Shown one piece after another: positions 33,056 through 46,600 of a stretch of DNA of 64,000 nt. Position 1 is the stretch's first letter, and each line of letters starts with the position of its first letter. The notes beneath the pieces are model-generated. The model was not told where the DNA came from, did no database searches, and saw only the letters and a list, made by a program, of their open reading frames with translations. Source of the stretch: Siphlonurus alternatus (taxonomy: Eukaryota > Arthropoda > Insecta > Ephemeroptera > Siphlonuridae); the NCBI GenBank assembly GCA_949825025.1, contig OX463787.1:930001-994000 (forward strand), written 5' to 3'. Made by a program: the position numbers and the translations under genes.

Positions 33056-33959
33056 AGCAGAGAAAGGTAAATCTTTTCTCTGCCTTAAGGCTTAACCTGG
33101 GAAATTTGGACGAAAAATTCGCTACAACAGATTTTCTTCAAATTAATTTTGTGGACTCACAACAATCGTCAAAGTAGCTCTGAATTTTTTCGGAATTTTT
33201 TAACCGTTGGTTTAATTAAAATTAATTTATTTAAATGAGAATTTTGTATCCTTCCAATGTTAAATTTGTTAATTAGCATTGCAAAAAAACTCCCCAACAG
33301 ATTCTTTTACTTTTTTTTTTTACTAAAACCTAATTTTTTAGACTATTTTTCTGAATTGTTTTCATATATTTTGAACCGTGGCGATGATCGTTTCCTATAT
33401 TTGATGAGAAATGTGGCAACGTTCTCAAGGACTGATGTCACCCCTATTGGAAATTTACAATTGTATTCAGCCAAATTACAATTGTAATTTGACTGATTAC
33501 AATTGTAAAACTAAGATTGCAATTGTAAAACTTGGGTTACAATTGTAACATTTGGATTACAATTGTAATGTTCATGATTACAATTGTATTATTTGAGATT
33601 ACAATTGCTTTCAGGTTCTGATACAATTGTATTTGTTAGATTACAATTGTATTTCTTAGATTACAATTGTAATTCTTAGATTACAATTGATTTTTGTGCT
33701 TACAATTGTAATTTTTACAATTGTAATTAGATTGCAATTGTATTTGGATTACATAATTACTAAAAAAAAATGGTATTTTCATTGTTAATTTATATAACAC
33801 GTACATTTTGTCAAATTCTTATTACTTCATTCAATTAATATTTTTTTATGCCAAGTACGTAACTTGGCTGTAATATCTAATTAAGATACAAAGGTACTAT
33901 ATGAAGCTTTAATTGATATTATATATTTAAAATAAATAATTATTTTTGGAAAAAAAACA

Positions 33960-34625
33960 TGGATCGACCATCGACCCCTTATAGGGTCACAAAAAAAAGT
34001 CAGATCAAATCGATGCATGTTAACATATAAAGTGTAACAAAAAATATAAAAAAATACAATTTTTTTGAATTTATGCTATATTTTAATGCATTAGGGGTCA
34101 ACCCCTACTAGGCCATTGTGGTTGTATTATGTCATCAAAAGCACTTAACTAATAGCTGCATGAACCTGTCTCGTAGTATATATCACTTTTTTTTTAAATA
34201 TGAATTTGAAAAAAATCAAGGGTCGACCCCTAAAAGGGTCACATTGAAAAAGGTAAAAATATAATTCAGAGATGTATGTTAAATTATATAATATATATTA
34301 TGAAAAAATGGTTAGAAAAAAAAATAATTTTTCAATCAAATGTTAGGGGTCGACCCTTAAAGGGTCATTAAGATTAAAAAAACTCAATGTTGAACCTGTA
34401 TATGTAGTCCTCACATATTTTGTCAATTTTTTTATTAAAATTTGCATACTTTTAAAAAAGACCCCCGCTAAACCCCAAGGGTCGACCCTTAAAATTAGTG
34501 AATTAGAGCTCTAGGTTATATTAAGTTGATTGCTAATTTCAGTTTTGCAATTTTTTAAGAAAAAAAATTTTTCAGGGTCTTTTGACCCTGAAGGGTTGAA
34601 GGGTCGCAAATTTAAGGGTCACCAT
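33960..34625 (+). repeat. Dispersed GGGTCGACCC palindromic repeats
   Basis: At least six variants of AGGGGTCGACCC(C/T)TAAAGGGTC, spaced roughly 100-150 bp, with AT-rich sequence between them. Confidence 0.8.
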
Positions 34626-34780
34626 TAGAACCGCCATCAAATTTTACCCTAGGATCGAAATTTATATGACATTATATTGAAATGCCCCCTTGTCATTTCC
34701 CCATAACTTTTATTTATTTTATATACCTCAATATTCTTCATCCTATTAAGAAAGCAGTAGCAGCGCAATGGTAAGAGTAT

Positions 34781-34844
34781 GATCAACAGTGGTAACCGAA
34801 GTACAGCAACGCAGGTTTGGGTTAGTAGTTAGATTGGTGACCAC
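34781..34844 (+). repeat. 5S-rRNA-like fragment
   Basis: GATCAACAGTGGTAACCGAA, then GCAACGCAGG and GGTTAGTAGTTAGATTGGTG with ACCAC follow the order of the 5S rRNA internal promoter, with an 8-10 nt insertion near the start. Not a functional 5S gene. Confidence 0.55.
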
Positions 34845-35027
34845 TTTTTGTAAATTTTACAATCGTAATTATTACAATTGTAATAAATGCAATTGTAGTT
34901 AAATACAATTGTATTAAGGCCTTTACAATTGTAAAAATTACCATTGTAAAAGGACCAAAACGCAATGGTATTTTTATGGAGCATACAATTGTGAATTTTA
35001 CAATTGTAAATTTCCAATAGGGGTACC

Positions 35028-38000
35028 ACCCCCTCCTAAAAATTTATGCGTATTCCAATGCAAACAGTGTTGCCACTATAGCCACGCCTCTTGACCTTGA
35101 CAGACAAATTCTCAGGTTATACCTTAAGAAAGTGCACACATCTGATGCATACGATCATGTTAGTCAGAGATAACATTCGATTTTCCTGGGCAAGGGACAA
35201 AATATATTTATGATCAATATAATTAATGTGCTGATCGTTTCAAATACAATTAATTAAATGTCATCACCAAATCCTTATTATTAATAAATATGTATTGTAA
35301 AGTAGCATCACAGGTTTGTTCAAAATAGAGTTGCAGAAACATTAAAACAATTAAAATAAGAATTAAAAGGCAAAATTCTTTATTATAAAGAAACCTTTAT
35401 ACATAAAATATATATTTTACATTTCTTGTTGTTTTAATAGAGTGCATGCACAAGTTAAAATTAATTAATTTTTTAATTAATATAATTATATTATTATAGA
35501 ATTAAACTGAACCGGTATACTTATTATCAATAAATAATACCAAAATATGTTTAATTTTTGTGCTATTAAAATCAATATTGCGAAAAAATATTACATATTA
35601 CACCAAAATATCTTGATTTTTTTTATAACAAAAATCAAGAGGCTAAAATAATTATTTTCTTTTAATAAGCTGACTTTAAATGCATTTATTCCATTTTTAT
35701 TATTATTATACAGTAAATTGGGGAAAATAATATTTTGACAACATGACAAAAAATTGCTTATTAATTGGATTATATAAGATTTTGATTTATGTACTGTCAA
35801 ATATTTTTAATGATATTTTGAAACCCTCAAAATCAATGTATGTCAACTCTGACATCACAGTAATGCAATAATTGTATCATAATTGTTTTACATGGATACA
35901 ACGTAACAGCACTATCTTTTTAAGGTTTCAAAAGAATGTGAGAAAAATTATGCACATCACAATTCAAAGTCTTTTATATACAATTAGAATTTTCATGCAA
36001 GTTTTATTTAATAATTATATTAAAATGTTTTCTTAAAAGGGCTATAGGCATTATTGGGTCTTTGGTTAACATTACATAGGAATAAATAGCATTGCTTTAT
36101 TTAAATTTGCAAGAATATATACAGACATACATTTTTTAAATTACATATTTATTATTTGCACAGCATGTAACATTTAATTAGAAATAAACATTGTATCTAA
36201 AATTTTAGAAGAATAAGCCAACTTTAAAATACTATAAATTATTAATGTTGAATGTTATTTTAATAAAACTGATACTTCAAAATATCACATAAAATATTAT
36301 ATTTATTATCAGTTTTAAAAGGAATTCCAACATCAGTATATAATTTAATTTGTGTTTTCGATGTACTTCATTTAAGGTTTGGAAATTACGATAAATGGAA
36401 AAAACCTGAATGCATGAAAAATGTTGTTGCATAAATGAAAGGTACCAAATTACACTCCTTTATTTTTTTCCAGGTTTTTCTCAAGTCCGGAAACTATTTT
36501 TAAACGGATGTTGAAGGCGTATTCTTTCATTCAAGAACCAAACGCCTGCAGTTCAACACTGTATTTTGTATTTCTGAATGTTCTCGAACTTAGAAAACTC
36601 GTAACAAAATCAAAGTAGCATAATTCGGTACTCTCTAATAATTTCTGCACAAAAATTTCACGTAAAACAAGTCTTGTCCATTTTTAACAGAAAGAAGTAT
36701 AAATGTTCATACATATTCAATTTTTTAATTGATTTATTGAATTCACTTATAGTTAAATTAATTTTAACCATTTAATACTTTTCAAATACATTTTTTTTTT
36801 TTTTTCACTTTTTTTGCTTATAAATTACTACAGAAAAAATAGGTTGACCAAAATTTAACAATAAATATCTTTTAAATACCAAAATTATTTTAAGCCGCTA
36901 TAGAAGAAATTAATGCTATTGCATGCATTACATAATTATATAATAATTAAAGAGGGAATGCCAAAGGATAACAAAGTCTTTTTTTTTTTAACATATTTAC
37001 AAATATTTACATTAATGAATTTGTGCATCAAATTTGCAACTAATTTAAATACTATTTAACAAATTTAGCAAGAACAGCAAGTGCAACACAAGTATAAATA
37101 TTTTAAAGTACAAATTTATTGCTTCAATAATAAATAGCACCAATGAAAAATATTTAAATTTGACTTATGACTTTTTACATACAATGATGTCCAAGCTATC
37201 TATAAAACGTTTCGCATACTTTTTTCTTTCTTTCTTTTCTTTTACACAGAACAGGAAAAAGTTATTTGTTCTTTTTTAAAAATTTAGTCTGAAAAAATAT
37301 CTGCTTAAAAATTATTTTATTTTTTGAAACCAAAAACGTGTTCCTCAAATTATTATTATTTTCCTCTATGAGTTTAATGTTGCTAATTTTAGTAATTTTG
37401 TTCAATTTTAAAGCACTGATTAAAACAAAAAAATTGTCCATGATTCAGCTTAGGCAAGCAAATTGGACAGAATTTTCTGATTCTTCGTAAGACATATCTT
37501 TTTCTTATATTTGAAAGATTCTGGACAATGCCTTAAAGTTAACCATTTTCATTATTTGAATTTATATCAGACATTTCTTCTTAAAATTTTAAATAAGAAA
37601 ATATGAGACATTAGGAGCAAACAAAACTGAACCTTATGTCCTTTGACTTATGGATCATTCTCACTTCCATCAGTGGTGGCTCTTATGCTGATTATATTAC
37701 TTGTTTAATTCTAAATTATGTTACTCTGATTATTTGTTTTTTAGAGTCAAGTAATTAAATTTAAAATATATTCAAAACTTACTGTTAAAAAACAAAATTT
37801 TATTTAATTTCTCTTTAAATATCAAAAGCAAATAAAAGTCTAAATTCATTCATTTGTGCAATGAAAAAAAAACTTGAATGCAAACATATAAGTTAAATTA
37901 TTATTTTCAAAATTTAAATCAAATTATTGAAAAGAAAATTTTCAAGCATTTTAGCTTATCAAATTTGATAACCTGTTCAGAATCCCATGAAATTTTCTTA

Positions 38001-38050
38001 CAAAAATTCAAAATACATTCAGAGCTATGAAAATTTATTGTCCCTTGTCC
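35028..38050. other. AT-rich intergenic stretch; one degraded B-type MITE
   Basis: No coding region was seen. 36405-36682 resembles a degraded B-family element (GTACCAAATTACACTCC, AAACTATTTTTAAACGG, CATAATTCGGTACTCTC). The rest is unremarkable AT-rich sequence. Confidence 0.5.
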
Positions 38051-38387
38051 TGAACAAAAGCTATCTACCGTCCATGATCAACAATATGAGAATTCTCGTC
38101 AACCAATTTACAGCTCATAGTTGCATTCATCTCATTGTTGCAGCAAGCTCACGGTAGGCAGACAGCTGATTATACCGGACAATAACGAGCCACCACTCTG
38201 TCAACGTCCCTGTCTGTCACTTGAGGTTACGAGGTCACGCTATCACAAGGAGAAAATCTCCTAAATGTTCCTGAGCCGAAGTAGAAAAGTCGTTGAGGCT
38301 CGAAGGGTTAGTACCTCGGTCGATCGGGAACCCGCGGGGGAATGTTGGGAACTGGACGCCTGTGAATGAAATAAAAATCAGAACATC

Positions 38388-38600
38388 TTCTTTTCTTATG
38401 CCCACATGTCGGTTATTAAATTATTTTACTTCTGGTAAGTCAATAGAGAAAATACTCTTTCTCTCTTCATGTTGCCAGGCAACAAGTCAAGACATGTAGT
38501 TAATGCAGAGCATCTAAACAGATGCCCTCTGTCTTAAAGTTCGTTTTTAAATAATTTACAAATGTCACTATCTTGGATTTTAATATTTTCATAGAATTGA
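38388..38600 (-). mobile_element. Non-LTR retrotransposon 3' end fragment
   Basis: Matches 24243-24440 in the same orientation (TCTTTTCTTATGCCCACATG, CTTCATGTTGCCAGGCAACA, TGTAGTTAATGCAGAGC) with small indels. 5'-truncated. Confidence 0.72.
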
Positions 38601-38958
38601 CGTTAGTTGAAGGAACTTATATATTTTCGAAATAATATTGACAATGTATAACAATTAATTCAGAAATATTAATGTTAAATTTTAAAGTTAAAAGCATTAT
38701 TGTTTTATTTTACAGTTAATATTTTTATAGAAAAAACATTAATATTAATTTTAAGCCACTCTCCCAAGCTCAAATTATAAAAGATCATATTTACCAAAGG
38801 AGAAGAACGGCCTCAGCCGTGAACTTTTACATCGTTTTATTGATAACTTCAAACCTAATTTTGTACCCAAAAAAATATTATCAGCCTCTTTGTTCTAGTA
38901 GTTCTAATGATTAAAATATTTGAAATTGTGCTATAAATGCTGCTCCACAAGCAAAAGT

Positions 38959-39265
38959 TAAGGTAACACGGATCAGCTGATTGATTTAGTCTCGTTAGAT
39001 TAACATGTTAACCTTAGCAGACATTTTTTTTTATTTGAGACAGAAAAAAAAAAGCCACAGAAAAAATTTCAAGACAATTATTCCGAGCCTATTAAAAAAA
39101 ATGGCTTGAATTATTGTTTTATTTATTTATTTTTTTTATAAATGGCTTTTAGGTACTAAAATTTGTCTCTAAAAAAAATTGAAGAATATTTGTGTCTGCC
39201 AAGGTTTACTTTATACATGTTAATCAAATGGGACTACATCAAGCAGCTGATCCATGTTACCTTCC
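38959..39265. mobile_element. G-family MITE, copy 3
   Basis: Ends TTAAGGTAACACGGATCAGC and GCAGCTGATCCATGTTACCT; the inner arms are degraded but recognisable. Confidence 0.72.
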
Positions 39266-39269
39266 CCTT

Positions 39270-39759
39270 TAGAAGCACAAACATGTGAAAAATCGCTGAG
39301 CTCTATGACTTTCAAAATGTTCATGGATCCTATCATTTTGACATATTTAAATTTTTTTAACCTTGGGACATGTAGAGGGTAGTAATGTTATTTTCGGGTA
39401 GAAAATTCATTTTTACATAAACAACAAAATATAAACGCTGCTGCCGTTCCCCTCCTTTACAATAAATTCTTAAGCACTAAATTATTTACTCACCATGAAG
39501 CGAAGATGCAGAGAAGATTTCCAGAAAGCACCCAAGTACCCCAAGCAAAATAAAAACCAAATGCAACAAAACTTTCATGCATGTTATAAAAATTAAAAAA
39601 ATAGGAAAAAGGGTAGAAATATCATACAAAATAATAGGAACCTTTTTACAAATCGAAAAAAAATATTGAGATATAATTTAATAAAATTTAATAAACAACC
39701 AGTCTGAATTTTTTACTGCATATTTTGATAAATAAACTTAATTTATGTACTAATTTTGT

Positions 39760-39792
<33 letters not shown>

Positions 39793-40190
39793 TCTACAAT
39801 AACCTTAAAATCGTAAAGCAAAACGCAAGGCAATGACAATGATTTTATTTAATGTTTTGTAGCACGATTTTAAAGGCTCACATGAACTGAAAAAAATGAC
39901 AATATATTACTCAAGATTCATCTCTTTTTCAAAAACACAATAAAAAAATTATAAAGGTTGTCCATAGTCTGAAAAAAATAAAATTTTAAAAACAAATTCA
40001 TAAAAATATAAACTCGTGGCAATGAACTTTTGTGAACTCTGTACACCACAACTGTTACACCTGCAGCTCAAAGATTTGTAATTTTGGTAACAAGAGCACT
40101 CAAATAGATCAATAAGTTCAAGTTCTCCACAGACTGCATGGCAAAAACAAGGCAGAAGTAACTTTTATGGTTTCTTAGGATGTACACCCA
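39270..40190. other. AT-rich intergenic stretch
   Basis: Contains a T tract of about 28 nt near 39764-39790 and a possible degraded B-type MITE (39700-39970, GGTTGTCCATAG). No gene was seen. Confidence 0.5.
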
Positions 40191-40452
40191 ACGCCAAATT
40201 TAATGTGAAAATCTCGGGGAAGAAGCTCAATGCTTGTAACAGCCAGGACAATCTCGTTGATGTTGTTTATGAGTTACTTTACCTCTTTTTCTGCGCTCTT
40301 TGGGGAACCACCACAAATAAAAGTGTAACTAATTATCAGTAAAAAAGGCGCTGTCAATCCTCATCATGAGTGACAGCTAACTCCCCCTGGCTGTTACAAG
40401 AAAAGGGTTGCTTCCCCAAAATTTTCACATTAAATTTGTCGTTGGGTGTACA
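40191..40452. mobile_element. P-family MITE, copy 1
   Basis: 262 bp. Ends TGTACACCCAACGCCAAATT and AATTTGTCGTTGGGTGTACA; inner TCGGGGAAGAAGCTCAATGC and GGGTTGCTTCCCC. The second copy is at 56552-56896. Confidence 0.82.
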
Positions 40453-42983
40453 TGATAAAATGTGATATTTTATAAAGGTAATATAAATGAAATAAGAAAT
40501 ATATTTTTTCATAAAGGATTTTCGTTTTATATTAACAACTTCAATGATACATAATTATGAGGAGCACTGTACAATCGTGAATTTTTATTAAAAGAAAAAA
40601 CGTTGACAGTTTCTGATATTACGCAAAAACATTATACAATTTTTCTTAAAATATTTTAATATTAACTACAAAAAAATATTATGCTTCTATTAATATATTT
40701 AATCTTTTATTTTTTAACTTTTTTCGTTGTTATAATAAAAATTAAGTTCAAATAAAAAAAGATTAAATATCTATTTTTTTTAATAATGCGATTATTTGGA
40801 ATGCTTTTCTCTATTGTTATATATTACTTAATTTTTATTATTCTATTTTACAATACTTTATACACGCAACATACATACAATTTATGTATTTCTGTGCCCT
40901 AGTTAATTGCTATAATTATTTAAAATAGACAAAAAATTATATTTATTTTTTTTTGTATATTTTAAATCTTATCTATTTTTTTTCTTGCAATTATTAATTA
41001 ATGTACATTCATATTTATTATTATTTAATATATGTGCAATTAACGAACTCAATTATTATTTTTTCTGGAAGATTTTAGGACAAACACATGTATATTGATT
41101 TTATTATTTAAAGAAGGGCAACAGACTCAATTTTTATATCTGTATTGGTTTATTGAAAATGTCAAATTTAATTTTTGTAGATTAAAAATTTTCACCACAC
41201 AGAATTTCTAGTGATTTAATTCAAAGAACTTTTTGTCCATTATTCTACAATGCACTACAAGAAAATGTTTAAAGTTGTAGCGCTCTCTGAATAATTTTGA
41301 CATTTTTTACTTTTTCCTCTAGTGCAAAATTTACCTTTAAAATTAAAAAGCTGTAATTTTTAAAAGAAAAAGAGTGGTGATTAATTTTTGGGGTACAAAT
41401 TTAGAATTTAAATCTTCAATGCAACGACAGTAAAAATATAAAAGATGAAGCCATTCCTCCCCTTTAATTTCTCTCTGTTGGTCTAATTTTTAAAACGGAA
41501 TTAGAATGTTCAACACTTATTGAAATAATTGACTTATTTTTTAACAGGGGAAAGTGGTGCTTATGTATTTCTAATGTTTTATTATTATTTATCTAGCAAT
41601 ATTATTTTATTTAAGGGAATTATTAAAACATTTAAAAAATGATAGAATAAATTTTTGCTTCATAACCAAATAAATAATTCTATCTCTAGGCCTTTTTGTA
41701 TACATTATTTAATAATAATTCCCTTTCATTATTCTAACAACTTTATTTTTTTGAAGATTAAATTTTTTATATTAACACAGGTGTTCACACGAAATATTGC
41801 CTTGTTTTTTTTTAAACATATTATGTGAGTGCAACATTCAAAAAATTATTTTTTTTTTTTCAAAATATCTCACATTTATTATCATTATCTAATTGCGTAT
41901 TTGTTGTTATAAAATATGAATTTTTCTTATTAAAAAATTAATTTTTAATTTGGAAATATAGATACATTTTTTTTTAAAGTAAAATTTTAGCTTTAAAAAC
42001 ATAGTGTTTAAAGCTGAAAATATTTTAATCAATTTTAAATAACACAATTTTAAACTTTAAGAAAAATTCATATTTTAAAATTCACCATTTTGTTTTTAAT
42101 TACAACGTTTTTGAGCACTACTGTACACTTTATTTATATTTCATCTAGATATTACTTTAGCTTAAATGTTTAAATATAACAATTTAGTTAACAACATTCA
42201 GATGGAAAGAGGCAGGTAGATTATAACAAGGATTTAAAGAAATAATATAATCAATACAAAATATCTTATAATTATAAATCTAACGACATATTTTATAAAC
42301 TAAAGTTCCTTACTTAATTATATGGCTATCAGCCAAAAGAAGTTAAAAAAACATATAATGAGTAGCTTTTTTTCTAACATTGATATCTGCAACATTTTTT
42401 TTTTTTTTTTTTATTTTAATAAAACAAGTTTTTATGAATTAATATTTGTTCTAGGCACTCATTGAATTTTTTTTTAAACAAAGAATTTTTTTGAAATAAA
42501 TTTTAAAATACACACACAGTAAAATTGGGCCTAAAATATATTCTATTTTTAATCATTACAATATTTAAATTTCCAGAGTTCACAAGAGTGCAACCTTTTC
42601 AAAGATTATGAGAATAGTTTGCACTTGAAATGCACACAATTTAACTTTTTTCCTTGTGGTGTACTGAAAGACATTTGATTTACAAAAGCAAACTAAATGA
42701 GATAAAAGTGCTGCAGATTCAAAGCCAGTTATGTTTAACATAAAGATATGAAGCTTAATTATGCTTATTGGTGCTGGCATGTAGATAAAGTGTGGAATCC
42801 ATATAAGTCTAGTAGCCGTTATTAGAAGAGCACTATTTTTAGTTCTGAAATTATATTTTATAAAAAATACTTAAAATAAAATATATATGTTTGAATACAC
42901 CAAATTTTAACTATAAATCACCATGCAAATTAAGATTTAATTAGTTAAAGTATAGCATGCCTCAAATAAGGCTGATTCTTTTC
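40453..42983. other. AT-rich intergenic stretch, nothing recognised
   Basis: Low-complexity AT-rich DNA with no frame, RNA or element that I can support. Part of it may be dynamin 3' flank. Confidence 0.55.
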
Positions 42984-42989
42984 TTTATT
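42984..42989 (-). terminator. shi: Candidate dynamin poly(A) signal
   Basis: This is the first minus-strand AATAAA clearly past the stop, about 0.5 kb downstream. Position is the only evidence. Confidence 0.25.
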
Positions 42990-43179
42990 ATTTTTATATG
43001 TTCCAAGTCTTATTAAAGAATAATTGTATAGAATAGAAAAAATGTAATATCTGTTTTAATATTGAAACTATGTGTTATTACTGAATTTAAAATTAGAAAA
43101 TTTGTATCATTGAAATATATTTTCATACGGTAAAAAAAATTCCTGTGGATAACAAATCTTTCTCAATAGGAAACAATAA

Positions 43180-43450
43180 AATTAAAGTCTCTATTTCTTA
43201 CAAAGATAATACAAATTTCAATGCAACTCACACAAAAAAACTTCAATTTTTTAACATTATGATTGACGTAGAGTAATTTTTCCACTAGGGAATATTTCAA
43301 ATCCATATTCCCTACAAAACTGACACTCGTATCAAATTTTAACATGGAGAAAACATCAATTTTTTGCCATGGTGATTTATGTAGAGCAATTTTTCCACTA
43401 GGAAACTTTTTAAATCCATATTCCCTATAAAACAGACACTCAGACAAAAT
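43180..43450. repeat. Tandem duplication, about 2.3 units of 120 bp
   Basis: AGAGCAATTTTTCCACTAGG, AATCCATATTCCCTA and AACTGACACTCGTATC-type blocks repeat at about 120 bp intervals. If the dynamin 3' UTR reaches 42984, this lies within it. Confidence 0.65.
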
Positions 43451-43482
43451 TTCGACCTGGATTCCACACTGATTATCTACGT

Positions 43483-43633
43483 TTATTTATGTCGGAAGAA
43501 TGCACCCTTCATTTCCGACATGACTGCCTGCGTGGCTGCCTGCGCTGCTGCCTGTGTCATAGCTTGCTGGATGCGCTGGGTGGCCGCTTGAGCACCGGGA
43601 GGGAATCCTCCGCCTGCGCCGCCACTGCCGCGA
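43483..43633 (-). CDS. shi: Dynamin terminal exon
   Basis: 151 nt from a TTCGTAG acceptor to TAA at 43485-43483. It completes the split serine codon and encodes 50 residues: [11 protein letters not shown], then an Ala/Gln-rich helix ([12 protein letters not shown]) and the end [11 protein letters not shown]. The Drosophila short tail, as I recall it, ends similarly (a Gln/Ala-rich stretch and a basic NAFSSRFK-like end). Phase, GC content and that resemblance support it; another 3' exon cannot be excluded. Confidence 0.8.
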
Positions 43634-46600
43634 CTACGAACCACACGCAGCAAACGTCAGACAAAGTTTCTCCGAGACCGAGCAAAAATTGATAGCACCT
43701 CAGTGGAACGGTGTGGTGAAAAATGTTTTACAAATTTAATATTCTTTTTTTATTTTAATTGATCAAAATGAAAATGAAGGCAGAGAAGCTCAAAATTTAT
43801 CAAAATATTTGGATGCTCAGCATGCTTTTTTATTAATAATAATACCATAAATATCTGGCTTTAAAAATATTATAACAATTCAACGCAGGATAAGCCTTTT
43901 GATAATAGTTGAATCTTTAATTACTCAAAAAGTTGCACCGTTTTAATTCAGAATTTAGTAATTAAGTTTAGCATGATTGATCAAATAATGTTTGATCAAA
44001 TAAATATTTAAAAATAACAAAAAATTGGCAGTTACTGCATTGATTTAAAAATCTTTAAAAACGTTGGTTCTTTTTTAAGTTAGCTAATTTGAAGCTTCAA
44101 ATTTTATAATGTACAGCAATTATTTAATTTTTTAAGGTATTTTATTTTATAATATTGTCAATTATATTTTTTCATTTTATCAATAGACAAAATTAAAAAA
44201 AAAAAAAAAAAAGTAATAAATCCATCCTAAATATCCACAGTTATAATTGAGAATAATTTTCACTTCATTCAAATGATAGAGGGTGAGAAAATAAAAATAA
44301 TTTTGAAAAATATTTTTCAACACACCAAACCAAATTCAACAATTTATCAGCAAATTTTTTAATACAAGAGGGCTATAAAAATTCACCAGTCTCGGAGAAA
44401 TTGTTTTGACATTTGCCTTGTGCTACGTTCATAGACAAAGCGTAAAGCTGACAGAATTGCGTTACGAGAGGGCTAGCTTCAGTTTTTGCTCAAGTCCTAC
44501 TTTAAGTAACAAGAAAAAAATCGGGAGAGAGGAAAAGAAAGGGGAAAATATTTTTTCTCTTGCTAAATTTTAACGTCGGCTGAAAAATAGATAGAGAAAA
44601 GACAAAGGGAAGTCAGTAGGCCCAAAATTCCACAATCTTTCTTGTCATGCCAGCCGTAATGTATCTGAGCAATCATGGGGAGGAGGGGGGAGTCAATTGA
44701 ATTTTTTTAGACATGGATAACTAAAGAGTCATTATAGAAGGTTCAGTAGCCAGTCCAATGGAACCAGCTCGTCGTCAGGAGTCTATTGAACTGGCTACTG
44801 AAATTTTTATACAATGAATCTTTCCATGGAAAATAATAATGTGGAATGCTTTACTATGACCATTGCAATAACAAAAATTTCAAGATCTCAATTTAAGTTA
44901 AATAAAGGGGAATTCAGTCTTTCACTCACAGATTTAGCAAGAAACTGGGAGATGCAATTTCTGGGATTATTTCTCTGGTTCAAAATGACAAATTATTCAA
45001 ATCTGACCCTAAAGTCACAGGGACATAAAGCTGAAGGAACCAAATGATTGCCATTTGACACATTAAGACTGACAAGACAAAGTGTTAGTAAGAAAGCCAT
45101 GCAAGCACATCAATTCCCCTGCAGTACATATAACATTTCTATGCTAAATTCTGTCCATTTTATATTCGAAATTGTGGGATTTGTGAATCTTGCTTACAAT
45201 TTTTATACGTTAGCATTACATAAGAAAATGATCTCTGATTTTCTCTTTGTATTGTCTGGAATAACGAACTATCTAAATAATTTTTGAAAGAATAAACTTT
45301 CTGCTATAGCTGGAATAACGAGCTATCTGCCTCATTATTGATATGTTCCTATCTCTTGCATAAAAAAAAAAACAAGTTGTAGACAAACATATACAAATCT
45401 ATCGCTAAGCAATAAAAATTTATAAAAAGATAATGATCATTACAATAAAACTTTTATTTTTATCAGTAAAACTATGTGAACCTTAGGTAATAGAAAAGTC
45501 AAAATATGATTTTGAAATTAGTACACCTACGTAGCTTAAAATGGTTTTCTTCCTTTTCTAAAAAAGTTTATAATATTTACTAAAAAACAAACTGATTCTT
45601 AATTGAAAATAGAAGAGAGGTTTTTCTAAACTCATTATCTACCTACCTTCCATAACCACACATCCCCACCAAGTAGGGCATAGATACATGACCAAAACAT
45701 GTCACCTGCTGCAAAATGTCAACCAATCCATCAAAATAACCCCCCTAGCTCCTCCACATGCACCACACAGTTCGTTGTTAGTAAACAAAGTATTGTTGTG
45801 TAATGTCTGTCGCGTGAAAGGAAAAACATGAGACGTTTGTTGATTTACATGTTAACTTATGGAAAATGACCGTTAATTATGAAGTTGAAACTGTTAACTA
45901 GCGCCAACAATGCCATTACGTTCTCTGCTCTGGTGGCAAAATTAGGCACTACGTTGACCCATGTTTAACAATGGAAAAAGCTTCACGCGACAGACATTAT
46001 AAACAATGGTTTGTTACAACCATTGCGAGTAGAGGACTTTGCCCCACACACACACGTTGGTACTCACGATGGTATCAGAGGTGGTGGAAGGGCTCCTCCC
46101 TGGGGCCTGCCCGGAGGTATTGGAGGCATTCCTGGTCCCGGTCTGTTCGGAATGGCCGGCGCTGGCCTACCCCCTTGTCCAGGGGGCGGTCCGGGAGGCA
46201 TGCCTCGTGCCGCGGCACTGCTGGCCATCGGTTGTTGGGATATCCTGCCAGCCAGACCCATGCCGGGGGAGGGGGGAGAGAAAGACCTGCAAGTAGCGAC
46301 ACCAATCAACTCAGCTAGGAACTATCGGGGGGTGAGAGTAGAGGGAGGGGGCGAAAAATAAAATCAAGAAAAAATAGCACAGAGAGATGATGGTTTGTTT
46401 TTGAAGATCGAGTTACCTGCATGACATATTTTATTGCAGAATTTAAGGTTGAGATAACACGGATCAGCTGACCCAATGCTAAAAAAAAATCCCATTCATG
46501 AAAATTGTGAAAATAATTTAAAATGTTCTCCTCTACATCCCCTATTAGTAGGTAAAATATCAGGTATACAAAAACAAGCTAGCTTTCGAGTTATTAATTT

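Larger units (their letters stand above)
33436..35027. mobile_element. Element bounded by arrays of a 12 bp palindrome
   Basis: Outer ends CCCCTATTGGAAATTTACAA and the exact inverse at 35003-35027. The left 0.3 kb is an array of TTACAATTGTAA-type palindromes with short spacers, and about 0.19 kb at the right end is the same kind. The middle holds repeats of GGGTCGACCCTTAAAGGGTC (33960-34620). There is no transposase frame; a 5S-like fragment lies just inside the right array. Confidence 0.78.

Noticed and set aside
43489..43692. 67-codon plus-strand frame
   Set aside because: Antisense shadow of the dynamin terminal exon.
46011..46361. 116-codon Gly/Pro-rich plus-strand frame
   Set aside because: Antisense shadow of the GC-rich dynamin proline-rich exon.
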